A stretch of 64,000 bases of DNA from Mesobacillus foraminis (GCF_004340465.1 NZ_SLVV01000011.1:62001-126000), one strand, 5' to 3'; numbered from the stretch's first letter, positions 48,955 to 58,291 are shown. The notes: generated from the letters alone by a model not told the origin. A program made the numbers and translations.

Positions 48955-49470
48955 ATGGGTAAAAAAATTGCATGCGTCATTACGGATATGTTTGAGGACT
49001 CAGAATATATAGAGCCAACACGTGCTTTTATGGATGCAGGCCATGAGGTAGTATCGATTGAAAAAGAACAGGGAAAGAACGTCACTGGCAAGCAGGGCGA
49101 AATCAAGACGACCATAGATAAAGGCATCGATGATGTAAGTCCATCCGATTTTGATGCCTTGTTCATACCAGGCGGATTTTCTCCGGACCAGCTCCGAGCT
49201 GACGACCGCTTCGTTCAGTTTGCGAAAGCATTCATGGATGATAAGAAACCAGTCTTCGCTATCTGCCATGGGCCTCAGCTGCTTATCACCGCTAAATCCC
49301 TGGAAGGAAGAAAAGCCACAGGCTATAAGTCCATCCAGGTAGATATGGAGTATGCGGGAGTAGACTATAAGGATGAGGAAGTTGTAGTTTGCGGAGGCCA
49401 GCTGGTAACAAGCCGCACTCCAAACGACATCCCGGCATTTAACCGTGAAGCATTAAACTTGTTAAAATAG
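48955..49470 (+). CDS. yfkM: DJ-1/PfpI family general stress protein YfkM
   Basis: A 171-residue DJ-1/PfpI (class I glutamine amidotransferase-like) protein. The nucleophile Cys104 lies in FAICHGPQLL with His105, and the conserved Glu about 17 is in MFEDSEYIEP. In B. subtilis YfkM is the SigB-dependent general stress protein 18. DJ-1-family members act as deglycase or chaperone-like enzymes; the substrate here is unknown. AAAGGAG precedes the ATG. A strong terminator follows. It opens the yfk-like synteny block. Confidence 0.92.
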   Translation: MGKKIACVITDMFEDSEYIEPTRAFMDAGHEVVSIEKEQGKNVTGKQGEIKTTIDKGIDDVSPSDFDALFIPGGFSPDQLRADDRFVQFAKAFMDDKKPVFAICHGPQLLITAKSLEGRKATGYKSIQVDMEYAGVDYKDEEVVVCGGQLVTSRTPNDIPAFNREALNLLK

Positions 49471-49482
49471 GAATCAATTCTA

Positions 49483-49520
49483 GAAAGCCCTTTTGCCTTT
49501 GTGCAAAAGGGCTTTCTTAT
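49483..49520 (+). terminator. Rho-independent terminator of yfkM
   Basis: GAAAGCCCTTTTGC / GCAAAAGGGCTTTC 14-bp perfect stem with a short loop, then TTATTTT. Confidence 0.92.
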
Positions 49521-49602
49521 TTTGGGATCGTAGTATTTTTTACACCATTTCCTGTATAAGCTAATATAGAAGAGGAAAGAACAAATTCAGGGAGATGAAG
49601 GA

Positions 49603-50355
49603 ATGATTGTTTTAAAATCAGCCAGAGAGATAGAAAAAATGCATGAAGCGGGAAAACTGCTTGCTGCTGTTCATAAAGAGATTGCCAAGATGATAAAACC
49701 AGGCATAACGACTTGGGAAATCGACCAGTTTGTCGATGCCTTTTTAAGCCGGCACGGTGCAACAGCCGAGCAAAAGGGATACCGCGGCTACGAGTATGCC
49801 ACATGTGCCAGTATAAATGATGAAGTTTGCCACGGCTTTCCCAGAAAAGAGCCATTGAAAGATGGAGATCTTGTCACCATAGATATGGTCGTAAATCTGA
49901 ACGGCGGACTAGCGGACTCAGCCTGGTCCTATCCAGTGGGTAATGTATCAGCCGAGGCTAAAAAACTCCTGAAGGTAACAAAAGAAGCCCTCTATATTGG
50001 AATCGAAAAATCGGTCCCCGGAAATCGTATTGGTGATATTGGCCACGCGATCCAGACGTATGTGGAGGAAGCAGGATTCTCGGTTGTGAGAGAGTTCATC
50101 GGCCATGGAATCGGGAATGTTATTCACGAAAAGCCCGATATCCCACACTTTGGACTGCCAGGGAAAGGTGCGAGAATTAAAGAAGGAATGGTTTTTACGA
50201 TTGAACCTATGGTTAATATCGGGGAATGGAAAACAAAAATGGATTCTAATCACTGGACTGCCCGCACCATTGACGGCAAGCTTTCAGCCCAGTATGAACA
50301 TACAATCGCCATTACCAAGGACGGCCCTGTCATCCTAACGGATCAGGGAGAATAA
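49603..50355 (+). CDS. mapB: Methionine aminopeptidase (type I, MapB/YflG-like)
   Basis: A 250-residue type I methionine aminopeptidase removing the initiator Met. The pita-bread metal ligands are visible: Asp in GDLVTIDMVV (about 94), Asp in NGGLADSAWSY (about 105), His in EFIGHGIGNVIHE (about 167), Glu in FTIEPMV (about 201) and Glu in QYEHTIAIT (about 233). The Cys/His of SINDEVCHGFP is also conserved. It is the second-copy type (MapB), not the essential map of the ribosomal-protein cluster. A terminator follows. Confidence 0.95.
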   Translation: MIVLKSAREIEKMHEAGKLLAAVHKEIAKMIKPGITTWEIDQFVDAFLSRHGATAEQKGYRGYEYATCASINDEVCHGFPRKEPLKDGDLVTIDMVVNLNGGLADSAWSYPVGNVSAEAKKLLKVTKEALYIGIEKSVPGNRIGDIGHAIQTYVEEAGFSVVREFIGHGIGNVIHEKPDIPHFGLPGKGARIKEGMVFTIEPMVNIGEWKTKMDSNHWTARTIDGKLSAQYEHTIAITKDGPVILTDQGE

Positions 50356-50362
50356 GCACGCG

Positions 50363-50392
50363 AGGCAGCCGGAATCTGGCTGTCTTTTTTTC
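50363..50392 (+). terminator. Rho-independent terminator of map
   Basis: AGGCAGCC / GGCTGTCT stem with GU pairs followed by TTTTTTT. Confidence 0.82.
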
Positions 50393-50408
50393 TTCTATTT
50401 GACCAGAA

Positions 50409-50441
50409 AAGTAAAAAACCGGCTTTACTTGCCGGTTTAAA
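50409..50441 (-). terminator. Rho-independent terminator of yfkK
   Basis: AAACCGGC / GCCGGTTT hairpin followed by TTTTTTACTTTT on the minus strand. Confidence 0.85.
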
Positions 50442-50447
50442 CTTGGA

Positions 50448-50669
50448 TTATTTTCGAAGGCTTCCCAGTTCCTCGGCAATCGCCTGCATTTCATTGATGC
50501 TGAAAGAGTCCTTTTTTATAATCATTTCATAAATGTCCCTTAGCTCTTCGTACATTTCTTCATTAAAGTGCGACGGTTTAATTGCGCCCATATTTAAAAC
50601 ATTGAGCTTCTCTTTAATTTTTTCAATCATAAACTCTACATTTTCAACCGATTTAACTGATAGGTCCAC
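50448..50669 (-). CDS. yfkK: DUF1128 family protein YfkK
   Basis: A 73-residue soluble helical protein of DUF1128/Yfk[54 protein letters not shown], nearly the B. subtilis sequence. The function is unknown. The GTG at 50669 is chosen because GGGAGG lies 9 nt upstream and the family starts at MVDLSVK; upstream in-frame codons are open but poorly placed. It is opposite to map and yfkJ, exactly as in B. subtilis. Confidence 0.92.
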   Translation of the reverse strand: MDLSVKSVENVEFMIEKIKEKLNVLNMGAIKPSHFNEEMYEELRDIYEMIIKKDSFSINEMQAIAEELGSLRK

Positions 50670-50881
50670 TGTGTTCAACCTCCCGCTTTTATGTACCATC
50701 ATCTTTCCATTTTCCCTTGTAAAAGTCAACCAAATTTTAACCTGAAAAGTTCTGACCCTTCAGGTTCCGTATCTATTGTGCTTGGTGGGCAGATTCCAGC
50801 TGTCGGCCAAAAAGAAATCAGGCAAAACTTGCATATGTCACCGAAAATCGACGAAAATGTTAGGGAGGAGGAGTTGCAAGA

Positions 50882-51349
50882 ATGATAAATGTTTTATTCG
50901 TGTGTCTGGGGAATATCTGCCGGTCACCGATGGCTGAAGCCATGTTTCGTGATTTAGTAAAACGGGAAGGGTTTGAACAAAAAATCTCCGTTGATTCGGC
51001 GGGCACCGGGGACTGGCATGTGGGAAAGCCTCCGCATGAAGGGACCAGAGGAATCCTTGAGAGGTACAGCATAAACTCAGAAGGCTTAAAAGCCCGGCAG
51101 ATTACAGCAGATGATCTTGACCAGTTTGATTATGTAATCGGCATGGACTCGGAAAATATCAAGAACATCAAACAGCTTTCCGATGGAGATGGCCCGGTAG
51201 TTAAGAGGCTGCTCGATTTTACTGTCGGCCAAGGCAATAAGGATGTTCCAGACCCTTATTTTACGGGCAATTTTGACGAGACCTACGATCTTGTAAAAGC
51301 AGGCTGCCAGGCATTGCTGGATCATATAAAAGCAGCACATCATCTTTAG
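50882..51349 (+). CDS. yfkJ: Low-molecular-weight protein tyrosine phosphatase YfkJ
   Basis: A 155-residue LMW-PTPase. The P-loop CLGNICRS (Cys8 to Arg14, CX5R) is at the N-terminus, and the general acid Asp is in DVPDPYF (about 124). It dephosphorylates tyrosine or arginine residues in proteins. In B. subtilis it forms the yfkJIH operon, also seen here with yfkI and yfkH following. AGGAGG precedes the ATG. The ATG gives MINVLFVCLGN. Small intergenic gaps (about 50 bp each) support co-transcription. Confidence 0.94.
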   Translation: MINVLFVCLGNICRSPMAEAMFRDLVKREGFEQKISVDSAGTGDWHVGKPPHEGTRGILERYSINSEGLKARQITADDLDQFDYVIGMDSENIKNIKQLSDGDGPVVKRLLDFTVGQGNKDVPDPYFTGNFDETYDLVKAGCQALLDHIKAAHHL

Positions 51350-51400
51350 TCTTCAAGGGTATTAATAAAGTAACACAGCAGATTGAAAGGGTGAGCATGG

Positions 51401-51751
51401 ATGGGAAGTTCGAGAAAGTTTTGGCTTGGAATGGTATTGGGGGCAGTGGCAGGAGGAGCATTAAGTCTTTTTGACAGATCGACGAGGATGTCCGTTAAAG
51501 AGGATTTGCGCAAAGTGTCAGGAAGCGTCAGCTATATTGCCAAACATCCTGATGAATTTGTCAATGATGTAAGGGAGACAGTAGCAAAAGTCACGACTAC
51601 TGTTGAGCAGGTCACGGAAGATGTCGCATTTATTGCTGAAAAGGTTGAGGAAATCAGGGATGTACCGCCACAGCTGACAGAGCTCGTTCATGATACGAAG
51701 GAGACGTTTATGAAAATGGGTGAAGATGGAAAAAGTAATCTCATGCAGTAA
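51401..51751 (+). CDS. yfkI: YtxH-type protein YfkI
   Basis: A 116-residue protein. An N-terminal membrane segment (SRKFWLGMVLGAVAGGALSLF, about 5-25) with a basic DRSTR boundary is followed by a long helical, charged tail (30-116), the YtxH layout. It sits between yfkJ and yfkH, matching B. subtilis yfkI, whose role is unknown. The ATG at 51401 has GAAAGGG about 10 nt upstream. Confidence 0.85.
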   Translation: MGSSRKFWLGMVLGAVAGGALSLFDRSTRMSVKEDLRKVSGSVSYIAKHPDEFVNDVRETVAKVTTTVEQVTEDVAFIAEKVEEIRDVPPQLTELVHDTKETFMKMGEDGKSNLMQ

Positions 51752-51812
51752 TGGTGTATGCCATTACTAGATTGAGCGGCTGCAAGCCGGCGGGGCGAGG
51801 GGGGAGCCTGGA

Positions 51813-52628
51813 ATGATTGATTTAACTTTTTTCAGAGGCATCTGGAACAGGATTAATGAAGACGATGTACCGGCCCTGGCTGCCCAGCTGGCCTATTTCT
51901 TTTTGCTTTCTCTGTTTCCGCTCCTCATTTTTCTCGTATCCCTTTTGCCGTATTTGCCGATTACAAAAGAGGATTTGATTACACTGCTGCACGATTATGC
52001 TCCCGGGGAGACTGCCCATTTTCTTTCCAACAGTATTGAAGATGTCCTGAGGAAGGACGGGGCCCTCCTGTCTTTTGGAATCCTGGCAACACTTTGGTCG
52101 GCTTCAAATGGGATTAATGCCGTAGTCCGGGCATTCAATAAGGCTTATCGCGTTAGTGAGACACGGCCTTTTTTGCTCGCAAGATTAATGTCAATCATTC
52201 TCACCATTGCCATGATCTTTGTCTTCATTGTGGCACTGCTGCTTCCAGTCTTTGGCCGTGAACTTGGTGAATTTTTGTTTGCCCAATTTGGGCTAAAGAG
52301 TGAGTTCCTCTCATTCTGGAATGCTTTGCGCTGGTTTCTCTCCTTTTTTGTTTTATTTACAGTCTTTACAGGGCTGTATTGGATTGCTCCAAATAAAAAG
52401 TTAAAGTGCATCAGTGCCCTCCCTGGCGCGGTCTTTTCTACTTTGGGATGGGTTGTTGTCTCGCTGGGATTTTCCTACTATGTAAGCAATTTTGGGCAGT
52501 ATGCTGTTATTTACGGTCCAATTGGCGGGGTTATAGTCCTGTTGATCTGGCTGTACCTTGCCGGCTTCATCACCATACTGGGTGGAGAAATCAACGCTTA
52601 TTTCTCGAGTAAAAAAGAGAACTGCTAG
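51813..52628 (+). CDS. yfkH: YihY/BrkB family membrane protein YfkH
   Basis: A 271-residue YihY (formerly called ribonuclease BN) protein with six membrane segments. Hallmarks are EDDVPALAAQLAYFFLLSLFPLLIFLVSLL (about 11-40), WSASNGINAVVRAFNKAYR and GPIGGVIVLLIWLYLAGFITILGGEINAYF near the C-terminus. The family is of unknown function; some are linked to efflux or lipid handling. GAGGGGGGAG precedes the ATG. It is the last gene of the yfkJIH operon. Confidence 0.94.
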   Translation: MIDLTFFRGIWNRINEDDVPALAAQLAYFFLLSLFPLLIFLVSLLPYLPITKEDLITLLHDYAPGETAHFLSNSIEDVLRKDGALLSFGILATLWSASNGINAVVRAFNKAYRVSETRPFLLARLMSIILTIAMIFVFIVALLLPVFGRELGEFLFAQFGLKSEFLSFWNALRWFLSFFVLFTVFTGLYWIAPNKKLKCISALPGAVFSTLGWVVVSLGFSYYVSNFGQYAVIYGPIGGVIVLLIWLYLAGFITILGGEINAYFSSKKENC

Positions 52629-52726
52629 CTTATGTTGCCTGCCTTATCTTACCTTGAAATAATAAGTGGGAATCTGTAAAAAATAGACCGGAGGGAAACC
52701 TCATTTATCATGGAGGGGGTATTTGG

Positions 52727-52825
52727 ATGTCCAAAAACAAAGGCGGAGGGACAAAACAAAAAGGAAAATCCAGTCCTAAAAGCAAAACATCAAGTTCATC
52801 AAATAAGTCAAATGGCTATCACTAA
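52727..52825 (+). CDS. Small low-complexity basic protein (32 aa)
   Basis: A 32-codon ORF: M, then Ser/Lys/Gly/Asn-rich sequence, ending SNKSNGYH. An exceptionally clear ribosome-binding site GGAGGGGG lies 8 nt before the ATG. No terminator is clear. The composition resembles small spore-coat or spore-core peptides, but I cannot name it. The only evidence is the start signal and length. Confidence 0.5.
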   Translation: MSKNKGGGTKQKGKSSPKSKTSSSSNKSNGYH

Positions 52826-53046
52826 ATCTTGGGCTTTTGGGTAAGCAGCCGGTTCTGTAAAAGATTTTAAAACAATTCAGAGAAGCAGTGTGTTTCGATA
52901 GGGATTCACACTGCTTTTTCATTAAACGAAAATGACTTAAATCAATTTTCAACTCTTTAGCAAATGGAGTATTGATATCTAATTGAAAATTTAGAATAAA
53001 GTAGCTACTATTTGTCATAAATTTCTATATAATAAATCTTGAGCAG

Positions 53047-53082
53047 GGGCACTACGGTGATTTTGCGGTGCTCCATTTGTAT
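53047..53082. other. Hairpin upstream of the YiaAB gene
   Basis: GGGGCAC / GTGCTCC arms with a 15-nt loop, about 30 bp before the YiaAB-type gene. No T run. Possibly a leader element; nothing recognised. Confidence 0.35.
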
Positions 53083-53111
53083 TTGATAAAAAGATGGGGG
53101 GAACAATTTAA

Positions 53112-53582
53112 ATGTCTAATGATCCTGAGGTTTTATTAGATAATGGAAAACAGAATGATTCGAAAATGAAGGAAGAAAGGAGAGAAGGGGAGCCGACTTC
53201 AGCTTTCAAAGGGGCTTCCTGGGCAGCGCTGCTGGTAGGTGTTGCAGCTTACCTCATTGGCCTATTTAATGCAACCATGCAACTGAACGAAAAGGGATAT
53301 TATTTTGCCGTTTTGATATTCGGCCTTTATGCAGCGGTATCCTTGCAAAAAGCAGTAAGGGATAAGGATGAGGGAATTCCGGTAACCAGCATTTATTATG
53401 GAATCAGCTGGGTTGCACTTATTGTATCAATTTCATTAATGGTCATCGGTTTGTACAATGCGGAAAGTATTGTTTTAAGCGAAAAAGGATTTTATGGAAT
53501 GTCCTTTGTTCTTAGTTTATTCGCCGCCATCACGGTACAAAAAAATATTAGGGATGCACAGAGGGCAAGGGAAAGAGACTAG
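53112..53582 (+). CDS. YiaA/YiaB-type inner-membrane protein
   Basis: A 156-residue protein with two copies of the YiaAB two-helix domain. Copy one: [55 protein letters not shown]. Copy two: [54 protein letters not shown]. The N-terminus (about 1-30) is charged and cytoplasmic. The function is unknown; in enterobacteria yiaA/yiaB belong to multiple stress contexts. No clear promoter. Confidence 0.9.
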   Translation: MSNDPEVLLDNGKQNDSKMKEERREGEPTSAFKGASWAALLVGVAAYLIGLFNATMQLNEKGYYFAVLIFGLYAAVSLQKAVRDKDEGIPVTSIYYGISWVALIVSISLMVIGLYNAESIVLSEKGFYGMSFVLSLFAAITVQKNIRDAQRARERD

Positions 53583-53919
53583 GTTGCTTGGCTCGGATGC
53601 TTGATTCATTCGTGGTATCAGATTAGATCCCTAAAATAGATAATGATTGAAACGACAGTATTGAACTGCACCTTCGGTTGTTGGTATGAAGGTGCAAGCT
53701 CAGTGCCTGTTGTTTTTTTTATCGAAGCAAAGCATGCCAACATATAGTGAAGCACATGTTAGCTAAAAAATCTTTTGTGATAATCTCGATATCTGTTTTA
53801 AAATCAAGAGCAGAATGCCTTTAATGTGAAATTATATTGCGAATGCAGTTGGGCTTTATAATGTTACGTCGGCTGACGGCTCGGGTGGTTTGGCTAACGG
53901 TTGCCGGGAACTGCTGACA
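53583..53919. other. Intergenic interval after the YiaAB gene
   Basis: About 340 bp. TGCACCTTC / GAAGGTGCA (53668-53696) forms a strong hairpin with a TTTTTTTT run 15 nt later, a plausible terminator. Otherwise no gene is seen. Confidence 0.55.
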
Positions 53920-55842
53920 TCAGGAACGAAGCAGCCTCAAACTGTTCAATATAACCAGTATGGTGCTGCCTTCATGACCAATGACACCAAATGGGAGGTC
54001 CAAAAACTGCAGAAAGTTGGATGAAATCAGGATCATGATGACCAGAATAGAAAATATGATATTTTGTTTAATGATAGAATTCATCTTTCTGGATAACGAG
54101 ATGGCCTCGGCGATACGCGGCAAATCATTTTTCATCAGGACCACATCTGCGGTTTCGAGAGCGATATCTGTTCCTTCTCCCATGGCAATTCCGACATTGG
54201 CTGCGGCCAGTGCGGGGGCATCATTGATTCCATCTCCGACCATGGCTATTGTCCCAAATTCTCGTTGAAGCTGTTTTACCTGTTCGACTTTGGTTTCAGG
54301 AAGACATTCGGCAACATATTGGTCCACATGGCTCTCGGCAGCAATCGCCTTGGCTGTTTTGCTGCTGTCACCGGTAAGCATGACGGTATGGATGCCTTGG
54401 GCTTTTAACAGGTTGATTGCCTTTTTCGTTTCACTGCGGACAACATCTTTCAATGCAATTAAAGCAGCAATTTCACCATTCTTCTCAATAAAGACGATGG
54501 TTTTGCCTTCGCCGGCGAGTTTAAGTGCGGCACCTTCTGCAAAGACTTCAGCCTTTTCAACGTCAATAAAACCGGCTTTCCCAATCTTCCAGCTTTCATT
54601 GGGAAAATGTGCTCTTACTCCCCAGCCAGGGACATCCTCGATGCTTTCCGGCGACAGAATCTCAACATTTAGAGTCTGTTTAACATACTTAACGACAGCT
54701 CCAGCAAGGGGATGGTTCGAGTGGCTTTCAATCGACGCGGCCTTAAGCATAACTTCCTCAACCGACAAGCCGGGCAGCACCAGAATGTCCGTTACCTCCG
54801 GTTTTCCTTTGGTCAGCGTTCCGGTTTTATCAAACGCAATGGCCTTGAGGTTGCTAAGGTTTTCAAGATGAACGCCGCCTTTAAACAAAATTCCATGTCG
54901 TGCCCCATTTGAAATGGCGGATAAAGTTGCTGGCATGATGGAAGCAACAAGCGCACAGGGAGAGGCAACGACCAGCAAAATCATCGCGCGGTAAAATGTT
55001 TCCGTCCAGCTCCAGCCTAAAAGATAATGCGGAATAAACATCATTAGAAAGACAACGGCTAGAACGATTTTTACATAGGCTCCTTCAAACCTTTCAATGA
55101 ATTGCTGGGAAGGCGACTTCTGGCTCTGTGCGGATTGCACAAGCTCGATAATCTTCTGGAAGAGAGTGTCGCTGTTTGGCTTGGTAATCTCGACTGTCAT
55201 TGAACCGGTTAAGTTCACTGTGCCGGCAAATACCTCTTCGCCTATATTTTTGGCAACCGGAACAGCCTCCCCGGTTATAGCTGCTTCGTCAATGGTGGTA
55301 TGCCCTCTTGCAATCCTTCCATCCGAAGGGACGCGTTCACCGGGCTTGACGAGGATCATATCACCAATGGAAAGCGCCGAGACATGTACTTTTTCTTCCA
55401 TGCCGTTCTTGATCAGAAGTGCTTCTTCGGGCTGGAGCTCCATCAGCGATGAAATCTCTTTGTGGCTCTTGTTCATGGTATAGGTTTCAAGTGCACCGCT
55501 CATTGCAAAAATAAAAATCAGGATGGCGCCCTCTGTCCAGTATCCGATTATCGCAGAACCGACAGCAGCCAGTATCATCAGCATTTCCACATTCAGTTCC
55601 TTATTCGCAATCGTATCTTCAATGCCTTCCTTGGCTTTCGCGAATCCGCCAATAACATAGGCGAGTATGAATAAGGTAACAGAGACTGCTCCGTAATCCC
55701 CTTTTCCAAGCAGCCAGCCCGCAGCGATCAAAATTCCGCATAAAATCGCTGCTGCAAGTTCTGAATGAGGCTTAACTTTTTCCAACATACTAATATCTGA
55801 CCCTGAGGTTTGTTCGGATAGTGCATTTGCTGCCTGTGCCAT
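53920..55842 (-). CDS. pfeT: P1B-type heavy-metal ATPase (PfeT/ZosA-like, Fe2+/Zn2+ export type)
   Basis: A 640-residue P1B ATPase. It lacks an N-terminal Cys metal-binding domain. Membrane segments fall about 30-125, 265-320 and 590-640. The TM4 ion motif is SPC (Cys296, ASPCALV), the phosphorylated Asp338 lies in DKTGTLTKG, the HP motif is SHSNHPLAG, and the C-terminal membrane motif HEGST starts about His623. SPC and HEG(G/S)T mark the P1B-4 subgroup (PfeT, CtpD, Fe/Co export). No metal-sensor regulator is adjacent. The ATG follows GGAGGG at 8 nt. Exact metal is inferred. Confidence 0.9.
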   Translation of the reverse strand: MAQAANALSEQTSGSDISMLEKVKPHSELAAAILCGILIAAGWLLGKGDYGAVSVTLFILAYVIGGFAKAKEGIEDTIANKELNVEMLMILAAVGSAIIGYWTEGAILIFIFAMSGALETYTMNKSHKEISSLMELQPEEALLIKNGMEEKVHVSALSIGDMILVKPGERVPSDGRIARGHTTIDEAAITGEAVPVAKNIGEEVFAGTVNLTGSMTVEITKPNSDTLFQKIIELVQSAQSQKSPSQQFIERFEGAYVKIVLAVVFLMMFIPHYLLGWSWTETFYRAMILLVVASPCALVASIMPATLSAISNGARHGILFKGGVHLENLSNLKAIAFDKTGTLTKGKPEVTDILVLPGLSVEEVMLKAASIESHSNHPLAGAVVKYVKQTLNVEILSPESIEDVPGWGVRAHFPNESWKIGKAGFIDVEKAEVFAEGAALKLAGEGKTIVFIEKNGEIAALIALKDVVRSETKKAINLLKAQGIHTVMLTGDSSKTAKAIAAESHVDQYVAECLPETKVEQVKQLQREFGTIAMVGDGINDAPALAAANVGIAMGEGTDIALETADVVLMKNDLPRIAEAISLSRKMNSIIKQNIIFSILVIMILISSNFLQFLDLPFGVIGHEGSTILVILNSLRLLRS

Positions 55843-55923
55843 ACCATCGCCCTCCCTATTGTTTTCATCCCTATACCCAAATCAGTCTTGCTTATGTCTG
55901 CACATGCTCGCATAGGCTTTTGC

Positions 55924-56043
55924 TGTCCAGCTGCAGCGCCTAGCCCTTCGGGACATAAGCCATCCCGCTACAGAAGGCAAAGGACGCCTTCCTGCGCGGG
56001 CTGTCTTATGCCTGCCAGGGCTAACCAGGCGCTTCCGCTTTTC
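55924..56043. repeat. Bacillaceae-type 120-bp dispersed repeat, copy 1
   Basis: Starts TGTCCAGCTGCAGCGCCTAG and ends GGCGCTTCCGCTTTTC, typical of the abundant dispersed repeat of Bacillaceae. It is identical over 120 bp to the copy at 56235-56354. A long imperfect internal palindrome (AAGGCAAAGGACGCCTTCC) suggests a hairpin. Confidence 0.9.
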
Positions 56044-56047
56044 TCTT

Positions 56048-56232
56048 TGTCCAGCTGCGCCTCCTAGCCCCTCGGGGTCATAAGCCAGTTCCCTGCAGAA
56101 GGCAAGGAACGCCTTCCTTCGGAAACTGTCTTATGCCTGTCGGACTTGCACAGGAAGTGCTGACGTCAACGTTCGCCACAGGACGTGGCGGCTTTTAGTT
56201 GATGTTCCTTTGAAATGTCGGCTCCGCTTTTC
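56048..56232. repeat. Same repeat family, diverged copy 2 with insertion
   Basis: Starts TGTCCAGCTGCGCCTCCTAGCC and ends GGCTCCGCTTTTC. It is similar to its neighbours for about 120 bp but carries an extra stretch (around 56160-56220) including ACGTTCGCCACAGGACGTGGCG. It lies between copies 1 and 3, all in the gap upstream of the PfeT-like gene. Confidence 0.8.
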
Positions 56233-56234
56233 AC

Positions 56235-56354
56235 TGTCCAGCTGCAGCGCCTAGCCCTTCGGGACATAAGCCATCCCGCTACAGAAGGCAAAGGACGCCT
56301 TCCTGCGCGGGCTGTCTTATGCCTGCCAGGGCTAACCAGGCGCTTCCGCTTTTC
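56235..56354. repeat. Bacillaceae-type 120-bp dispersed repeat, copy 3
   Basis: Identical to copy 1 over 120 bp, suggesting recent duplication or gene conversion. A further hairpin GCTGCCATC / GATGACAGC follows at 56408-56432, towards the MFS gene end. Confidence 0.9.
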
Positions 56355-56527
56355 TTCTCTAATTGAGATTAAAAATCAAAATCAGCAGCCTTAAAAAACA
56401 CGAAAGCTGCCATCAGGAGATGACAGCAGCGAAAAGATTTCATATACCAGGATTTAGTTTTGTTAATGGTACCATACATTTTATGCTTTTAGAACCAAAC
56501 TGCTCCAGTTTTCGGAAAACTTTCATA

Positions 56528-57709
56528 TTACGCTGAACGTGTTTTGTTTGCAGTGGATTCTGATGGCTTGAAGGCCAGCAGGGAAAAGAATATGACCAGC
56601 AGCATGGTGCTAATGACATAAAAAAATCCTGGACCTTTTAAATGCTGTATGGACATTCCTCCAATAAAAGGTCCGGTGATGCTTCCGAAGGAGAAGAATA
56701 TTCCGCACATTAAGTTACCGGCAGGCAAAAGCTGCTTTGGAAGCAGATCGGCCATATAGCTGATTCCGAGTGAAAATGTGGATCCAACAAGCATGCCTGC
56801 AAGGAAAAAGCAAATGAATAATCCTGGAATGGAGTTTTGAACCATCCCGGCTGCAGTAAAGCAGACAAATCCCAGCAGCATGACGGTGATCAGCACATTC
56901 TTTCTTCCGAGCCTGTCACTCAGGATACCGAGCGGAAGCTGAAAGACAATGCTTCCTGCCGCAAATGCGGGCAGGATAAGAGAAACGGCACTCACTTCAA
57001 TCCCGCTTCTAAGAGCATATACAGGGAAGTTCCCGTTAAGGGAGGCTTCGAGAAATCCATAGCCAAATGGCGGCAGAAAGGCCACCCAGGCATATTTAAA
57101 AACTTTGCCGAACCTTGTGAATGTTCCAAGGAAGGAGCTTGTTTCAAGGTCGTTTTCAGGGTATTCATTTTTTAAAGTCCAGACCAGCAGCCACGATATC
57201 AATGAAATCGCAGACGAAATCATAAACGGAAGTGATTCATGAACTTCTACAAATCGGGTCATTAACGGGCCGGCGGTAAAACCCAGTCCAAAAAAAAGCC
57301 CATAGAGGGAAATGTTGCGGCCAAGCCGTTCCTTTGGAGATGACGATGTAATCCAGGTCTGGGTGCCAAAATGAAGCATATGATCCCCAATTCCGATTAA
57401 AAACCTTAGAACGAACCAGAACCAAAAAGATTTCCACAGGGGAAACGAGGCTAGGGCCCCAGCCACAAGGATTCCGCCTGCGAGTATGACAGGCTTGTAT
57501 CCGAATTTTCTGAGAGGACCCTCCATTAAAGGGGAAGCCAGCAGGATCCCGATATACAGTCCAGTCGCGTGAAAACCATTCATCGAGGATGAAAGTCCGT
57601 CCTGCTCAAAGATGATGGCGACTAATGGGAGGAGCATTCCCTGAGAAAGGCCAGAAATGGCGACAATGCTTACAAGGACCCAAAAGCGAAATTTATTATT
57701 TTTATCCAT
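56528..57709 (-). CDS. yfkF: MFS transporter (YfkF-like)
   Basis: A 393-residue major-facilitator protein with 12 membrane segments. MSMSLGS motifs are visible: GPLRKFGYKPVILAGGILVAGALASFP near segment 3 and QLPLGILSDRLGRKNVLITVMLLG after segment 8 (motif A-like RLGRKN). It matches B. subtilis YfkF in context (yfkF, yfkE, yfkD follow). It is probably an efflux transporter; the substrate is unknown. The ATG follows AGGAG. Confidence 0.88.
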   Translation of the reverse strand: MDKNNKFRFWVLVSIVAISGLSQGMLLPLVAIIFEQDGLSSSMNGFHATGLYIGILLASPLMEGPLRKFGYKPVILAGGILVAGALASFPLWKSFWFWFVLRFLIGIGDHMLHFGTQTWITSSSPKERLGRNISLYGLFFGLGFTAGPLMTRFVEVHESLPFMISSAISLISWLLVWTLKNEYPENDLETSSFLGTFTRFGKVFKYAWVAFLPPFGYGFLEASLNGNFPVYALRSGIEVSAVSLILPAFAAGSIVFQLPLGILSDRLGRKNVLITVMLLGFVCFTAAGMVQNSIPGLFICFFLAGMLVGSTFSLGISYMADLLPKQLLPAGNLMCGIFFSFGSITGPFIGGMSIQHLKGPGFFYVISTMLLVIFFSLLAFKPSESTANKTRSA

Positions 57710-57898
57710 AACAGTCTCCTACAGTTGATTATTCTTTGATGGTACATGAGGACAAATCAATCTGGCAAGGGATAGAGAGGTTTTTAAAGTTCTATTATGG
57801 GAAAAAATAGTATACTCTCATTCATGTGAATTACGGGAAAAACGTTCCGTAAAATTTAGGTAAGCAACTGGTTAATACGATGAAAGGCAGGAAAGAAA

Positions 57899-58291
57899 AT
57901 GGAGTTTAAAATGAAAGATGTATTGGGTTTTCACGCAGACTTAGAATATGGAAAGCTTGACGTGGCAGGCGATGTAGCACATGGATTCAGGCCGTATCAG
58001 CTGCTGGTTGCATCTATAGCTGTATGCAGCGGTGGTGTACTGCGAAAGGTCCTTACAAAAATGAGGATGGAGTTCAGCGACATTACCATTAAAGCTGATG
58101 CCGAGCGGAATAAAGAAGCCGCTGACAGGGTAGAGAAAATCACTGTCCACTTTACAATCACTGGAAAGAACCTAAGTGAATCCAAAGTGGAAAAGGCGCT
58201 GGTGCTGACAAGAAAGAACTGTTCCATGGTTCAATCTGTCATAGGAAGCATCGAAGTGGAGGAAACCTTTGAACTGATTGAAGAAGATTAA
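57899..58291 (+). CDS. OsmC/Ohr family peroxidase-like protein
   Basis: A 130-residue OsmC-family protein. The two conserved Cys are in VASIAVCSGGVLRKVL (Cys about 43) and LTRKNCSMVQSV (Cys about 104), the redox pair of OsmC/Ohr enzymes that reduce organic hydroperoxides. A preceding DVAHGFRPYQLLVASI segment contains the conserved Glu/Arg region in modified form. GGCAGGAAAG lies before the ATG. It diverges from the MFS gene and is close to chaA. Physiological reductant unknown. Confidence 0.88.
   Translation: MEFKMKDVLGFHADLEYGKLDVAGDVAHGFRPYQLLVASIAVCSGGVLRKVLTKMRMEFSDITIKADAERNKEAADRVEKITVHFTITGKNLSESKVEKALVLTRKNCSMVQSVIGSIEVEETFELIEED

Noticed and set aside
53012-53040. TTGTCA and TATAAT before the YiaAB gene as a SigA promoter
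   Set aside because: Spacing between the elements is about 10 bp, too short.
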